Of a stretch of DNA of 64,000 bases, positions 17,404-26,679 are shown in pieces (the first letter of the stretch is position 1; every line of letters starts with the position of its first letter). The position numbers and the translations under genes are program-made. The notes below the pieces were generated by a model. That model saw only the letters and a program-made list of their open reading frames with translations, did not search any database and was not told the origin of the DNA. The stretch is from Neiella litorisoli (GTDB lineage: Bacteria; Pseudomonadota; Gammaproteobacteria; Enterobacterales; Neiellaceae), in contig NZ_JACXAF010000019.1 in the NCBI RefSeq assembly GCF_014773395.1, forward strand, positions 28,625 through 92,624, written 5' to 3'.

Positions 17404-18843
17404 CTATTTTCTGAGATTCTTGATCTCATTGACGACGGTAAATAGGTGCCGATTAAAAAAGATACTTAATATAGTAAGGTATACCACTGCACCCAACAAA
17501 ACCCCAGCGGTCAACTCAATCAAATGAGAATCCATCATATTAATATCTAAACTATATAAATACTTCACCGATGCAAACATTAATAATGAGGAGATAATAA
17601 ATGGATAAACGCTTTTGAGCGCCCCACCAAGCGAAATATCAACTTTTCTCGAAGCAATATGAAAGCGAATGGGCAAGGTCAGGTAGGTTACGAAAACCAT
17701 GGCAGCAACCATCCCTTCAATGCCCAACGGAATTGCAATAACAGGAGCACTGATACTAGCAACTAATGTTGTGATTTTTATGTGTAGCGCTGTTCTGGGC
17801 ATTCCCGAACTAACCATCAGCATTGGTAAAAAATAACCAACTATCAAGCCTGGCGCTGAGACTGATGCGATGCTCATCAAAAAGGCACTGTCTATCCAGT
17901 TTTCTCCAACAAACAACAAAATGAAAGGCTCGGATACCGCCCCTAGCCCCAAATAGGCCGGCAGTATAACGAAACAAGCGATCCTCAAAACTCGATACAA
18001 TGCGCTTACTCTTTGCTCCCCCTCCAGTCGAGAAAGCGTCGCTACTAAAGACTTATTAAGTGGGTTGATGATCAGCTCTATGAGTATTTGAGGTGCCCGC
18101 CGAGCCATTGATAACAACGCAAATGCACTCGCTCCAAAGAAGACACCAACAAGCATGTTTACAGTTTTACCGGATAAGAATCCAAGCAACGCCATATAAA
18201 GCAAAGGCTTGCCAAACTCTACAATTTCTTTGATGTGAGTTTTTTCGATATGAAATTTTGCTTTGAAATCGGAAACAAAGTTGGTAGCAAACGTCGCAAA
18301 GATGCTTTGAGAAAAGCGCCCAATCACTAAAGACCATGCTCCGAACTCGAAGAAAGCCAGCGCAATGGACACACATCCCCCAAACGTCGTTGATGTTAAT
18401 CTTATGTATGCTAGGCGCTTATTGTGGAATTCTCGCTGCATCTTGGCGAAATGTGTGGTGCGCAACGAATCCAGAATTGGAATGAAGGCTAGCGCCGCCA
18501 GTATGTATGCTAGTTTCTCTGAATAGCTAAAATAAACTATTGGTGCAACAGCTGCCGCTAGAAGTAAGGCGATTCCTGCCGCAACGAGCAAAATGATCGA
18601 ATGGTAAGTCGATGCGAACTCATCAGTCCATTCGTCTCTTCTAATCAAGTTTTGACTAACGCCAATAGATAAAAAGATGGAAACAAACTCTACGATTAGA
18701 AAGGCAAAGCCGACTAAGCCAAATTCTTCTACTGACATTAATCGAGCGAGCAGTATAAAAACTACAAATGAAAAAAATTGACCAAACCCACTAGTCAAAA
18801 CATTCCACAATACTGCAGCAGCAGATTTTCTTTTTAACGACAT
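17404..18843 (-). CDS. Second Wzx-like polysaccharide flippase
   Basis: The ATG at 18843, preceded by AAGGA eleven bases upstream, gives 479 residues; a TTG eleven codons earlier is the only alternative. The N-terminus, with 'FVVFILLARLMSVEEFGLVGF', and about twelve to fourteen hydrophobic segments mark a MOP-superfamily flippase. Basic residues sit in the early loops, and a short charged cytoplasmic tail ends 'NEIKNLRK'. It shares only the family pattern with the flippase at 9430-10911, so it is not a recent duplicate. It probably exports a different lipid-linked oligosaccharide made by the minus-strand operon. No separate Wzy was recognised in this operon. Confidence 0.88.
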   Translation of the reverse strand: MSLKRKSAAAVLWNVLTSGFGQFFSFVVFILLARLMSVEEFGLVGFAFLIVEFVSIFLSIGVSQNLIRRDEWTDEFASTYHSIILLVAAGIALLLAAAVAPIVYFSYSEKLAYILAALAFIPILDSLRTTHFAKMQREFHNKRLAYIRLTSTTFGGCVSIALAFFEFGAWSLVIGRFSQSIFATFATNFVSDFKAKFHIEKTHIKEIVEFGKPLLYMALLGFLSGKTVNMLVGVFFGASAFALLSMARRAPQILIELIINPLNKSLVATLSRLEGEQRVSALYRVLRIACFVILPAYLGLGAVSEPFILLFVGENWIDSAFLMSIASVSAPGLIVGYFLPMLMVSSGMPRTALHIKITTLVASISAPVIAIPLGIEGMVAAMVFVTYLTLPIRFHIASRKVDISLGGALKSVYPFIISSLLMFASVKYLYSLDINMMDSHLIELTAGVLLGAVVYLTILSIFFNRHLFTVVNEIKNLRK

Positions 18844-18876
18844 TAATACAGCTGTCCTTGCGTATGCTAACTGCAA

Positions 18877-20007
18877 CTATTGCCAGCAGCGAACATATTC
18901 ATAAATACGAGCATTTAACGTGAGTGAGTCTTCAGTATTGACACAAAAGGATTCGCGCTCTGAGTCGTAAGTAGAATCAATTTGCTTGGCGATCACGCCA
19001 CCCACTTTCGACGCAAGGTCAGGTTGGCTATCAGCGAACACTTTGGCGATATAAGGCAGTTCAAATCCTGGGGCATTGTAGCCATAACCGTAAATATTCA
19101 TCGCGTCGTGCTTAACGCCTTTCATGGTGTGACAATCAATAGCTCGACTCGACTCATCTTGCCATTTGAACAGCTCATCTGAGCCACAATATGCCAAAGC
19201 TTTTTGAAACGCCTCTAATTGCATGAATGACGTATTGCCACCGTGCTTTTTGATAAGCGCAAAAGCATAAACATTGAATAGGTGATAGCCGTTTTCCTTG
19301 TACAGCTTAGTTTTGCCTGCTTTTTTCAGACGAATACTTTCTAGCAATGATTCAATGGTGAACTTTACCTTTTTGAATAGGGTCGGCGTATTCACAATAG
19401 GGTGTTTGATTAAACCATTGCCATATACTCGAAGCCGCTTTGACAAACCAGCCATAAAGGCATCGCATTGTCGTCTAATCTCTGCGTTGTCTCGAACGGA
19501 AAGCAAAACATAACCTGCAGCAGCTAACCAAAGTTGATGATTGAACGTCATGTCGAACCCTCGCATACTGCCGTCGACATTACGAACGTTCCACATCCCG
19601 AACTTGTCATCAAAGATATGCAGCAAAAAAGTCTGCTCGGCTAAATCAAGACATGATTCGTCGGCCAAGGCGATATAGCCAGCAACCAGACCTTCAATTG
19701 CCCAAGCTTGGCCAATCGTGCCATTTGAGAAGTCTTTTCTGACGCTGGTGCGACAATGGAAAGCGGCTTTCATGGGCCGAGCTTGGTTTGACTTCAGGTA
19801 ATCGACACAAATTTGTACACCTTGACGATACTTGTCATCCCCGTCGCGCTGATACAACACCGCTAATGTTGTCGCCCAATGAGCAGTGTTTCTTACTGGA
19901 GTTTCAGGATCAAAATATGGCCCATTGTGGCCGCCACTGATAAAGCCCTGAGAGGTCAGTTGTTGCAAAGCAACATCAGCCAGAGCAACTACAATTGAGT
20001 CCAACAC
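18877..20007 (-). CDS. Six-hairpin-type protein of unknown function
   Basis: The 376-residue protein starts at GTG 20007, supported by AAAGGGA six bases upstream and a two-base gap to the preceding stop. It reads as repeated helical hairpins with aromatic-rich inner helices, for example 'NTAHWATTLAVLYQ', 'GTIGQAWAIEGLVAGYIAL' and 'NHQLWLAAAGYVLLS'. This is the pattern of the (alpha/alpha)6 barrel of polysaccharide lyases, unsaturated glycuronyl hydrolases and C5-epimerases. There is no signal peptide, so any activity would be cytoplasmic, perhaps on a lipid-linked sugar. No catalytic set can be assigned with confidence. Its place between a GT2 and a Wzx gene argues for a biosynthetic rather than a degradative role. 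Confidence 0.55.
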   Translation of the reverse strand: MLDSIVVALADVALQQLTSQGFISGGHNGPYFDPETPVRNTAHWATTLAVLYQRDGDDKYRQGVQICVDYLKSNQARPMKAAFHCRTSVRKDFSNGTIGQAWAIEGLVAGYIALADESCLDLAEQTFLLHIFDDKFGMWNVRNVDGSMRGFDMTFNHQLWLAAAGYVLLSVRDNAEIRRQCDAFMAGLSKRLRVYGNGLIKHPIVNTPTLFKKVKFTIESLLESIRLKKAGKTKLYKENGYHLFNVYAFALIKKHGGNTSFMQLEAFQKALAYCGSDELFKWQDESSRAIDCHTMKGVKHDAMNIYGYGYNAPGFELPYIAKVFADSQPDLASKVGGVIAKQIDSTYDSERESFCVNTEDSLTLNARIYEYVRCWQ

Positions 20008-20009
20008 AA

Positions 20010-20903
20010 TTAATCCCTTTGTTTACTAACACAACCAATAATATTGCCGGCCAACGTCGCCAAACCACTAAAATATGCAACCAGATAAAACCGGAGGTAC
20101 AGGCTACCACGGCAGTCCACCTGTTTGCTTTTTGCCGCTAACTCTCTTACCGTTTTGCGACGAGCTGGGAACACCTTTTTTAATGCTTGCTTGAATTTTG
20201 CTTTAAACACGCCTTGCTCCTGCCATAGCCGCACCTGCCCCTTACCCACTCGGATTTGCTTCTTCAACAACTCTGAAGTGGATCGTGCATATTTAAAAAC
20301 CGTGCAACTATCGCAATATTCAAGCAACAAACCTTGCTCTGAACAATAACCAGTCCAACGCATGTCTTCTCCCGACCGCACGCCTTCCTCAAACATGCCA
20401 ATGTTAGAAAAAACGTTCCGCCGAACCCAAAGGTTGGCGGTTTTAGCGGCCTTGCGCTGCTTGATGGCATATTCCATTTGAACATTGGTAACTGAGTCAT
20501 AAACCTTGCCGGCAGTGACTCGATCCTCAAAATTAAACATGACTTGGCCACCAAAAAGGTCGCACGAAGGATGTTCGTCCAAATACTTGATAGCGGAAGA
20601 CACCCAGTCCTTTGCGGGAATACAGGTTGAATCGAGTAGGGCAATATAACGGCCAGATGCAGCCTCAATACCTCTGTTGCGACACGAATAAGGACTTGCT
20701 AGTCGTTGATGTTCTTTGATTAAACAAACATCAGAGCGTTGCTCCAACCATTCTATCGAGCCATCCGTTGAGCCATTGTCAACGACCAATATTTCAAACA
20801 AAGCTTGATCACAGCTCTGCTGTTCCAGCTTCGCTAGTGTTTGTTGAATGGCATTCAGATCGTTATAAACAGGGATGATGATAGAGACTATCGGCTCACT
20901 CAA
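20010..20903 (-). CDS. GT2 glycosyltransferase
   Basis: The start is set at TTG 20903, which has GGAAGGA about eight bases upstream and places 'SEPIVSIIIPVYND' at the N-terminus, as is usual for the family. A further upstream TTG at 20936 lacks a ribosome site. The GT-A domain shows 'ILVVDNGSTDGS', the donor-side acidic strand 'IALLDSTCIP' and 'FEEGVRSGEDMRWTGY', whose Glu-Asp supplies the base. A basic C-terminal region and a short hydrophobic segment near the end suggest membrane association. It belongs to the same subfamily as the products of 23810-24730 and 24731-25666. The usual D-x-D is D-S-T-C here, a departure from the D-S-D-C of those two paralogues. Confidence 0.85.
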   Translation of the reverse strand: MSEPIVSIIIPVYNDLNAIQQTLAKLEQQSCDQALFEILVVDNGSTDGSIEWLEQRSDVCLIKEHQRLASPYSCRNRGIEAASGRYIALLDSTCIPAKDWVSSAIKYLDEHPSCDLFGGQVMFNFEDRVTAGKVYDSVTNVQMEYAIKQRKAAKTANLWVRRNVFSNIGMFEEGVRSGEDMRWTGYCSEQGLLLEYCDSCTVFKYARSTSELLKKQIRVGKGQVRLWQEQGVFKAKFKQALKKVFPARRKTVRELAAKSKQVDCRGSLYLRFYLVAYFSGLATLAGNIIGCVSKQRD

Positions 20904-20960
20904 AATACTGTTCCTTCCATATGTCACTGCGTCCAATATAATCCACGATTGCTCACAAAC

Positions 20961-22154
20961 TTATTTGGCGCCAGAAGGCGCAAGAGCCAGACGGGACATG
21001 TATGGCGTTTGATATTTTTCGGCAATTTCTTCGACGACCCTCGGATTCGTAGTTCTCCAGTCGAGAAATAACTGCCATTGCTTCTCTACGTGTAATTCAA
21101 CCGTGTCAGGTGTCAGCAAAGCAGCGAAAGCAGCGTCACGTTGGGGCTCAGACGCGTAAATCCAGTCGAGCATTAAATCCCCCATGGCTTTCGTATAATG
21201 GGAGGATTCCGACCAATACCTCAAATCCTCCACTGTTTCGTAATCGAAATACTCTGTGGTGTAACTATTGACTAACTGAAAATCGAAAATAGGAACGGGT
21301 TCAAGGCTACGACGGTCTGCCACATCAGCGACCGCTTTTACCAAATGAACTTTCAATTCCGTCAGCTTTCTCTCAGCCAGCATAAACTGATGATCAATTT
21401 CCAAATATCTCAAATGCATGGGATTGATAATTAATTTGAGATCAATGCCTTGGTCATAGGAAGTGTTGATAATTTGTTGAAGAGAACTTGTGCGACATAA
21501 GGCCGTCGAGGGGCGTCTAGATTCGGCAGCTCGTTCGTTGATCTTGACTCTCGCTGCTTCTCGGCGTTCCATTCTCTCAGATACGGTATCATTAATGTAC
21601 ATAAAGGCGAGTCGACGGCCATACCTGTCATAATAAGCCGACTGCTTTTTCCCCAAAGCACCTAATCCGTCGCGCAATGTTTGTGACGAAATTAAGTAAT
21701 TAATGCGATAAAACCAGCTTCTAAGGTCTTGTAATATATGGCCAGATAAATGCACCGGCTTTCTAGCAACGCCTCCGTCGCAAAAATTCTCGACGACCAA
21801 AAAGACAGTTGAGGGTTGGCTGTTATCCACCACGTGCTCAAACATTCGCCTCAGCTCGGTCATACCGGCCCCAGGAACAGAAAAGTTATATCCTTTGACC
21901 TCGCCTAGGTGACCTAAGTCAAGGCCATAGTCTGTTCGGGAGTTTCCGATGATGACGTATTCAGGATCTTTCAACTGCTTGTAATGCCATGGTTTGAATT
22001 CACGTTCAAATCCCGAAGCGCTGCGAGGAACGTTTTCGTAGTGGTACAAGTACAGTGGATCTAACCAAAGGTTGGTCAGCATCAAGCCAGCTAACAACAA
22101 CACAAATGTTGCTAGCCAGTACTTTAAGAAACGCCAAGTAGCTTGTCCTGCCAT
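20961..22154 (-). CDS. SGNH-like O-acetylation protein, partner of MBOAT
   Basis: The 397-residue protein has one N-terminal membrane anchor (about 9-28) followed by a periplasmic domain. 'YVIIGNSRTDYGLD' (66-79) matches the first block of AlgX/AlgJ/DltD-like SGNH proteins, with Ser72 as the likely nucleophile. 'YWSESSHYTKAMGDLMLDWI' (313-332) matches the last block, with His319. In the family that block is normally D-x-x-H, whereas here Glu316 takes the Asp position. Such proteins pair with an MBOAT acyltransferase to put acetyl groups on exported polysaccharides. The gene lies 16 bases downstream of the MBOAT gene, which supports that pairing. Confidence 0.75.
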   Translation of the reverse strand: MAGQATWRFLKYWLATFVLLLAGLMLTNLWLDPLYLYHYENVPRSASGFEREFKPWHYKQLKDPEYVIIGNSRTDYGLDLGHLGEVKGYNFSVPGAGMTELRRMFEHVVDNSQPSTVFLVVENFCDGGVARKPVHLSGHILQDLRSWFYRINYLISSQTLRDGLGALGKKQSAYYDRYGRRLAFMYINDTVSERMERREAARVKINERAAESRRPSTALCRTSSLQQIINTSYDQGIDLKLIINPMHLRYLEIDHQFMLAERKLTELKVHLVKAVADVADRRSLEPVPIFDFQLVNSYTTEYFDYETVEDLRYWSESSHYTKAMGDLMLDWIYASEPQRDAAFAALLTPDTVELHVEKQWQLFLDWRTTNPRVVEEIAEKYQTPYMSRLALAPSGAK

Positions 22155-22170
22155 TACAAATTACTCCGCA

Positions 22171-23643
22171 TTAGAAATTAAAGTACAAAAATTCAGAGAG
22201 CTGACCAATGCTGCTCAGCGCATATAGGCCTGCAAATGCCGAAGCGACGGCAGCCGCCGGAACTTGCCAGCGCGGCACCTTAATCTGTTGTTCGCCACTC
22301 AGAATATTCTCAACCGATTTATATAGTTGCAGTGAATTGGGCATTAAAACAGCGATAGCGAGCAGCGCGATGCACCATAGCAATGCATCAAAGGCTAAAA
22401 TAAGCTCTGGAGACCCTTGAGTTAAAGTACTCAGATTGGCCATGCTCACCAAAATTAATAGCGCACCATCCAAGGTTTCGGCTCGGAAGAAAATCCAACC
22501 AAAACAAACCGCTGCAAACGTCAATGCCCAATAGAAAACTCGCTCGGCCATTAGCACCGGCGCCGAAGAAATGGAACTGCGGAAATGACCCCAAGCATGG
22601 TTGATACACAAATAAGAGCCATGCAACGCGCCCCAAATAACAAAGTTCCAACCGGCACCGTGCCACAAACCACCAAGCAACATGGTGAGCAATAAGTTCA
22701 CATAGCGGCGTCCCGGCCCTTTGCGATTACCGCCCAATGCTATGTAAAGGTAATCTCTGAGAAAGCGACTCAAAGTCATGTGCCATCGACGCCAGAAATC
22801 AACAATACTGGTGGCTTTGTAGGGTGAGTTAAAGTTCTCAGGTAATCGAATACCAAACATTCGAGCTAAGCCAAGAGCCATATCGGAGTAGCCTGAGAAA
22901 TCAAAATACAGTTGCATGGTGTAAGCCAGCGTGCCAATCCATGCTTCATAAGCTGTTAACGCTATGCCTTGATCTGCGGCTTGAAAAATAGGCGTGGCAT
23001 ACACTGCAACGTTGTCAGCCAACACAACTTTCTTGAATAAGCCAATGCTGAATAACACGATGCCAACCGACATGTGGTAGCTATTGAACCGAAATGTTGA
23101 TGCTTGCGCGAACTGAGGCAACATTTCTTTGTGATGAACAATAGGTCCTGCAATCAACTGCGGGAAGAAGGTTACAAACAGTGAGTATTGTAAAAAGCTA
23201 TGCTCTTCAATCTCTTTTCTGTATGTATCAACCAAGTATGCGATTTGTTGGAATGTGAAAAATGAAATCGCCAGCGGCAGCGCTATACGCGCAACTTGCC
23301 AATCTTCACCAGTGAGCCAACTCACTTGGTCTAGAAAGAAGTTGAAGTACTTGTAGTAGCCGAGTAACCCCAAATTCAGAGTGACGCCGACGGTAAGAAT
23401 TAACTTTGCTAGCTTGGCATTGGTCTGGTGGGCGGAATTAATTAATGAACCGACTATGTAGTTACCAACCATAGAACCAATAATCAGGATCAAATAGTCA
23501 GCTTTCCACCAGCCATAGAAAAACAACGAAGATAAAACTAAGAGGGTTATTGCTATTCTGCTGTTAAATCGGCCTAGTAAGAAAAATAGAGCTAGAACTG
23601 TAGGTAAGAAAAAATATATAAATTCTAGCGAGTTAAACAGCAT
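22171..23643 (-). CDS. MBOAT family O-acyltransferase (AlgI-like)
   Basis: The 490-residue protein has about ten to twelve hydrophobic segments and the full AlgI pattern. 'LFNSLEFIYFFLP' is at the start, 'PQLIAGPI' at 161-168 and 'YFDFSGYSDMA' at 246-256. 'DFWRRWHMTLSRFLRDYLYI' (282-301) carries His288, and 'GGLWHGAGWNFVIWG' (324-338) carries the catalytic His328. AlgI-type proteins pass an acetyl group across the membrane to a periplasmic SGNH partner, which is encoded directly downstream. It is the first gene of the minus-strand operon. The 166-base gap to the divergent GT2 gene must hold its promoter. Confidence 0.93.
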   Translation of the reverse strand: MLFNSLEFIYFFLPTVLALFFLLGRFNSRIAITLLVLSSLFFYGWWKADYLILIIGSMVGNYIVGSLINSAHQTNAKLAKLILTVGVTLNLGLLGYYKYFNFFLDQVSWLTGEDWQVARIALPLAISFFTFQQIAYLVDTYRKEIEEHSFLQYSLFVTFFPQLIAGPIVHHKEMLPQFAQASTFRFNSYHMSVGIVLFSIGLFKKVVLADNVAVYATPIFQAADQGIALTAYEAWIGTLAYTMQLYFDFSGYSDMALGLARMFGIRLPENFNSPYKATSIVDFWRRWHMTLSRFLRDYLYIALGGNRKGPGRRYVNLLLTMLLGGLWHGAGWNFVIWGALHGSYLCINHAWGHFRSSISSAPVLMAERVFYWALTFAAVCFGWIFFRAETLDGALLILVSMANLSTLTQGSPELILAFDALLWCIALLAIAVLMPNSLQLYKSVENILSGEQQIKVPRWQVPAAAVASAFAGLYALSSIGQLSEFLYFNF

Positions 23644-23809
23644 AACCTTTCCTTGGTTTAGGAGCTTCTAGGTTTGTAGCAAACTTGTAATTTGTAGCCC
23701 TTCAGTGCTCAAATGACAGTAAGCCTTGTGGTAGGCTAAAAATTCAGCACCAGCTCACGTTTACGCTAATGCAAACGAAAAGCTAAATCAACCGGAATCA
23801 GGCCTAGCA

Positions 23810-24730
23810 ATGACCGTATTAACCAGCCAAGTTGAAGCGAAAATCATCGTTATCATCCCAACCTACAATGACAATGCTCGCCTCGTTCAGTGCCTCAAAG
23901 CGATTGACCAACAAACGCTGGATAAATCTCTATTTAAAGTCATCGTGGTGGACAACGGTTCCAGCCAACCGCCTGAATTGCCAGCGGGGTTAGCCATTAA
24001 TGTGAATCTCTGGTTCGAGTCCAAACCCGGTTCTTACGCTGCGCGCAACAAAGCACTAAACGGCAGCAAAGCAGAATTCTATGCCTTCACAGATTCAGAT
24101 TGTAAACCTGACCCAGACTGGCTGCAGGCCGCTTACGAAGTGCTTTCACAATCAAGCTGTGATGCAGTTAGCGGCCCAATCGAATTATTTTGTCATGACG
24201 ACAACAACCCCAAGGCTATTGAGCTCATCGATTTACTGAAGGGGTTTCCACAGCAAAAAACAATTCACCAACAACACTATTCGCCCACTGCGAATCTAAT
24301 TGTCAAAGCCAAGTGCTTTGATGAAGTTGGCTTATTCAATGACAATTTAAAATCTGGCGGTGACAAAGAATGGTGTTTGCGACTACATCAACAAGGAGGC
24401 GTGCTGATTTATGATCAACGAGTAAAGATTAGGCACCCTGCACGAGATACTTTCCAACAGTATCTCACCAAACAACGGCGCATTGCCCATGGAGCTTGGG
24501 CCAGAAGAGACTCGGACCCGCTCATGAAGAAGTACACTGGTGTACACGGCATCGTGACGGGTATCATGCCGCCGGTAAGAAAAGGCTACGATTTCTTAAC
24601 CCGATTTCCCCAAGCCAAGATATCAACACGGCTAAAAGCTATTATTTGCTTCTACGCCGTGAATTTATATTCGGTGAAGGAGCGTCTGAAATGTCGCTTT
24701 GGTTTAGTGCAATCCGTCGAGCGAAATTAA
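23810..24730 (+). CDS. GT2 glycosyltransferase
   Basis: The 306-residue GT-A enzyme has 'IIVIIPTYNDN' near 11-21 and 'VIVVDNGS' near 44-51. 'KPGSYAARNKAL' covers about 73-84 and 'YAFTDSDCKPDPDWL' carries the D-x-D. 'GGDKEW' supplies the catalytic base, and the tail is basic. It stands alone on the plus strand between two minus-strand operons. Its stop codon directly abuts the stop of the convergent GT2 gene, with no base between. The two products are clear paralogues, sharing PGSY-ARN and AFTDSDC blocks. An AGG seven bases upstream serves as a modest ribosome site. Confidence 0.88.
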   Translation: MTVLTSQVEAKIIVIIPTYNDNARLVQCLKAIDQQTLDKSLFKVIVVDNGSSQPPELPAGLAINVNLWFESKPGSYAARNKALNGSKAEFYAFTDSDCKPDPDWLQAAYEVLSQSSCDAVSGPIELFCHDDNNPKAIELIDLLKGFPQQKTIHQQHYSPTANLIVKAKCFDEVGLFNDNLKSGGDKEWCLRLHQQGGVLIYDQRVKIRHPARDTFQQYLTKQRRIAHGAWARRDSDPLMKKYTGVHGIVTGIMPPVRKGYDFLTRFPQAKISTRLKAIICFYAVNLYSVKERLKCRFGLVQSVERN

Positions 24731-25666
24731 TCAGCGCTCAACAAAGCCAACTAAGCCAGCTTTCACTCTTAATTTAAGCCACAAGCGGTACCATTTGTTG
24801 TGCAAAGCAACAAACAAGACTCTGGCAATTTCATAGTTTGATAGCTGCAACGTCTGCTTTTGGCGAATGCAACTCTTTAGTGCTTGAATAGGCGGTGCGG
24901 CGTCACTAAGTAATGCCTGCCAACTCAATTGAGCTGCCATCGCGGGATCTTTGTTTTGCAACCGATAGAAACCACCCACAACGCGCCGAAGCTTCTGCCT
25001 CATGTCGCTTAACTCACGCCTAGCAGGGTGAGCTACGATGCATTGCTCACCAAATGTCATCACAGCGCCATGCTTTACCGCTCGACTAGAAAACTCATAG
25101 TCGGCACCTGAAAAAGCTTGGCAATCGAAACGGCCAATCCGCTCGACAATAGCGCGCCGGATCCAAAAGTTGGCCGTGACACTTCTGCCCAAAGTGGCAT
25201 TTTCCCGCTGCGGAAAAGCCAACACTCGCTCAAATGACTCCAACAAAGTGCGGGGACCGTTAGAAGCACAAAACACAGTGATATTTCCGGCGATCAAATC
25301 ATTATGTGTGTGATTTAGAATCGCCAAACCTTGTTCAAGCCAATCTGGCTCAGGAATACAATCACTGTCAGTGAAAGCAATGATGCGGCCCTCAGCCACT
25401 TTCAATCCGGCATTGCGTGCCGAGTAGGAGCCCGGTTCCAGCTCAATGAGATATTTTGTTCTCTGATGAGAATTCAAAACGCCGACCACTGTCTGATCGA
25501 CATCAGGTGAACCATTGTCGACCACAATTAACTCTGCATCTGCGGCGTCAAGTTGTGGCAGTAACGCATTCACGCACAAAGATAAGCGCTGATAATCATT
25601 AAATACAGGGACGATGATAGAGATGGCTTTAGAAGCGCTATGATTGAATACCGATTCGACTGTCAT
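24731..25666 (-). CDS. GT2 glycosyltransferase
   Basis: The 311-residue product has 'ISIIVPVFNDY' at the N-terminus, 'LIVVDNGSPD' and 'EPGSYSARNAGL'. 'IAFTDSDCIPEPDWL' holds the D-x-D and 'FSGADYEFSSRA' the acidic base region. It ends in a basic stretch that may lie on the membrane. It is a paralogue of the facing gene at 23810-24730 and a more distant relative of the product of 20010-20903. Its ATG at 25666 overlaps the stop of the GT4 gene behind it (ATGA), so the two are translationally coupled. It is the last gene of the minus-strand operon that runs back to 34.4 kb. Confidence 0.88.
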   Translation of the reverse strand: MTVESVFNHSASKAISIIVPVFNDYQRLSLCVNALLPQLDAADAELIVVDNGSPDVDQTVVGVLNSHQRTKYLIELEPGSYSARNAGLKVAEGRIIAFTDSDCIPEPDWLEQGLAILNHTHNDLIAGNITVFCASNGPRTLLESFERVLAFPQRENATLGRSVTANFWIRRAIVERIGRFDCQAFSGADYEFSSRAVKHGAVMTFGEQCIVAHPARRELSDMRQKLRRVVGGFYRLQNKDPAMAAQLSWQALLSDAAPPIQALKSCIRQKQTLQLSNYEIARVLFVALHNKWYRLWLKLRVKAGLVGFVER

Positions 25667-26667
25667 GCCAGCAGCCCCTGATACAAGTCAACGTACTGCT
25701 GCACCATGCCGGTCAAAGAAAAACGACTCTCAACATGACTTCGATTGAATTCACCATATTGACGCCGAAGCGCTGATGATTCAGCAAGCGTTTGAATCGA
25801 TTGCACAAAGTGATCGACACTGTCTTGCTGACAAAGAAAACCACCCTGTCGATCTACGATGAGTTCAGGCATTGAGAAGCAGTCTGTCGTTACTACCGGC
25901 ATGCCACATGCCATTGCTTCAATCGTCGTTAAACTCAGCCCTTCTAACCGCGTTGGAAACAGGAAGATATCGGCATAGTTGTAAAACTGTCGCAACTGTT
26001 CGGCATTGAGTCTGCCAATAGAGATAATTTGTTTCGATTCAGCAACTCGTTTATCTTGCAAACCCGAGGTGGTTAATAGAACAAATCTGTCGCCTAATTG
26101 TTCCATGATGTGAGGGAGCAAATCGGCCCCCTTCCGTCGAGTAAAATTACCAACAAACAGCAACTTAATCTTGTCGCGAGCCTGTGGCACCAACTCATCA
26201 GACACAGTCTGCGGATAAAATTGCTCAACATCGATGCCATTCTGAATCGCTTGCGCTTGGACGCCAAAGCAATGCTTTACCTGGCCAGCGGTATACTGAC
26301 TCACTGCGGTGATGGCATCAGCAGCAGCAAACGCACGCTGCTCATACCAACGCACCAAATTGTGATAACGCGCTTGCGCAAAACTTTTGTATGGACGTAT
26401 CAGTGGATCATGGACAACCAGATGTTCAGTGGTCACTAATTTGACGCCAGATTGAGCAAAACGAAAGCCATTCCAACTATTGGTATGAACAATATCAGCA
26501 TCAGTTTTCGCCATCGCTGAGCCAATTAGGTCAGGGTAATATTGATAATGATGAGGCAGTAAATCGACTTGTGTGTCGACGCCAAATGCCTGCAGCGACT
26601 TGGCCATATTGTAGGTCCACACGTCACTACCAGAGCCAGCTTCGATGAGCTTAAAACAAACTTTCAT
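25663..26667 (-). CDS. GT4 glycosyltransferase
   Basis: The 334-residue GT-B protein has 'EAGSGSDVWTYNMAKSL' at the acceptor loop and 'IVHTNSWNGFRFA' in the N-lobe. 'IQNGIDVEQFYP' lies between the lobes. 'LLFVGNFTRRKGADLLP' opens the donor domain and 'FPTRLEGLSLTTIEAMACG' is the E-x7-E signature. It is one of the shorter GT4 proteins here but complete. It overlaps the downstream GT2 gene by four bases and starts 12 bases after the upstream GT2 gene, so this part of the operon alternates GT2 and GT4 genes. The donor sugar is unknown. Confidence 0.88.
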   Translation of the reverse strand: MKVCFKLIEAGSGSDVWTYNMAKSLQAFGVDTQVDLLPHHYQYYPDLIGSAMAKTDADIVHTNSWNGFRFAQSGVKLVTTEHLVVHDPLIRPYKSFAQARYHNLVRWYEQRAFAAADAITAVSQYTAGQVKHCFGVQAQAIQNGIDVEQFYPQTVSDELVPQARDKIKLLFVGNFTRRKGADLLPHIMEQLGDRFVLLTTSGLQDKRVAESKQIISIGRLNAEQLRQFYNYADIFLFPTRLEGLSLTTIEAMACGMPVVTTDCFSMPELIVDRQGGFLCQQDSVDHFVQSIQTLAESSALRRQYGEFNRSHVESRFSLTGMVQQYVDLYQGLLA

Positions 26668-26679
26668 TGGCGTCCCTGC

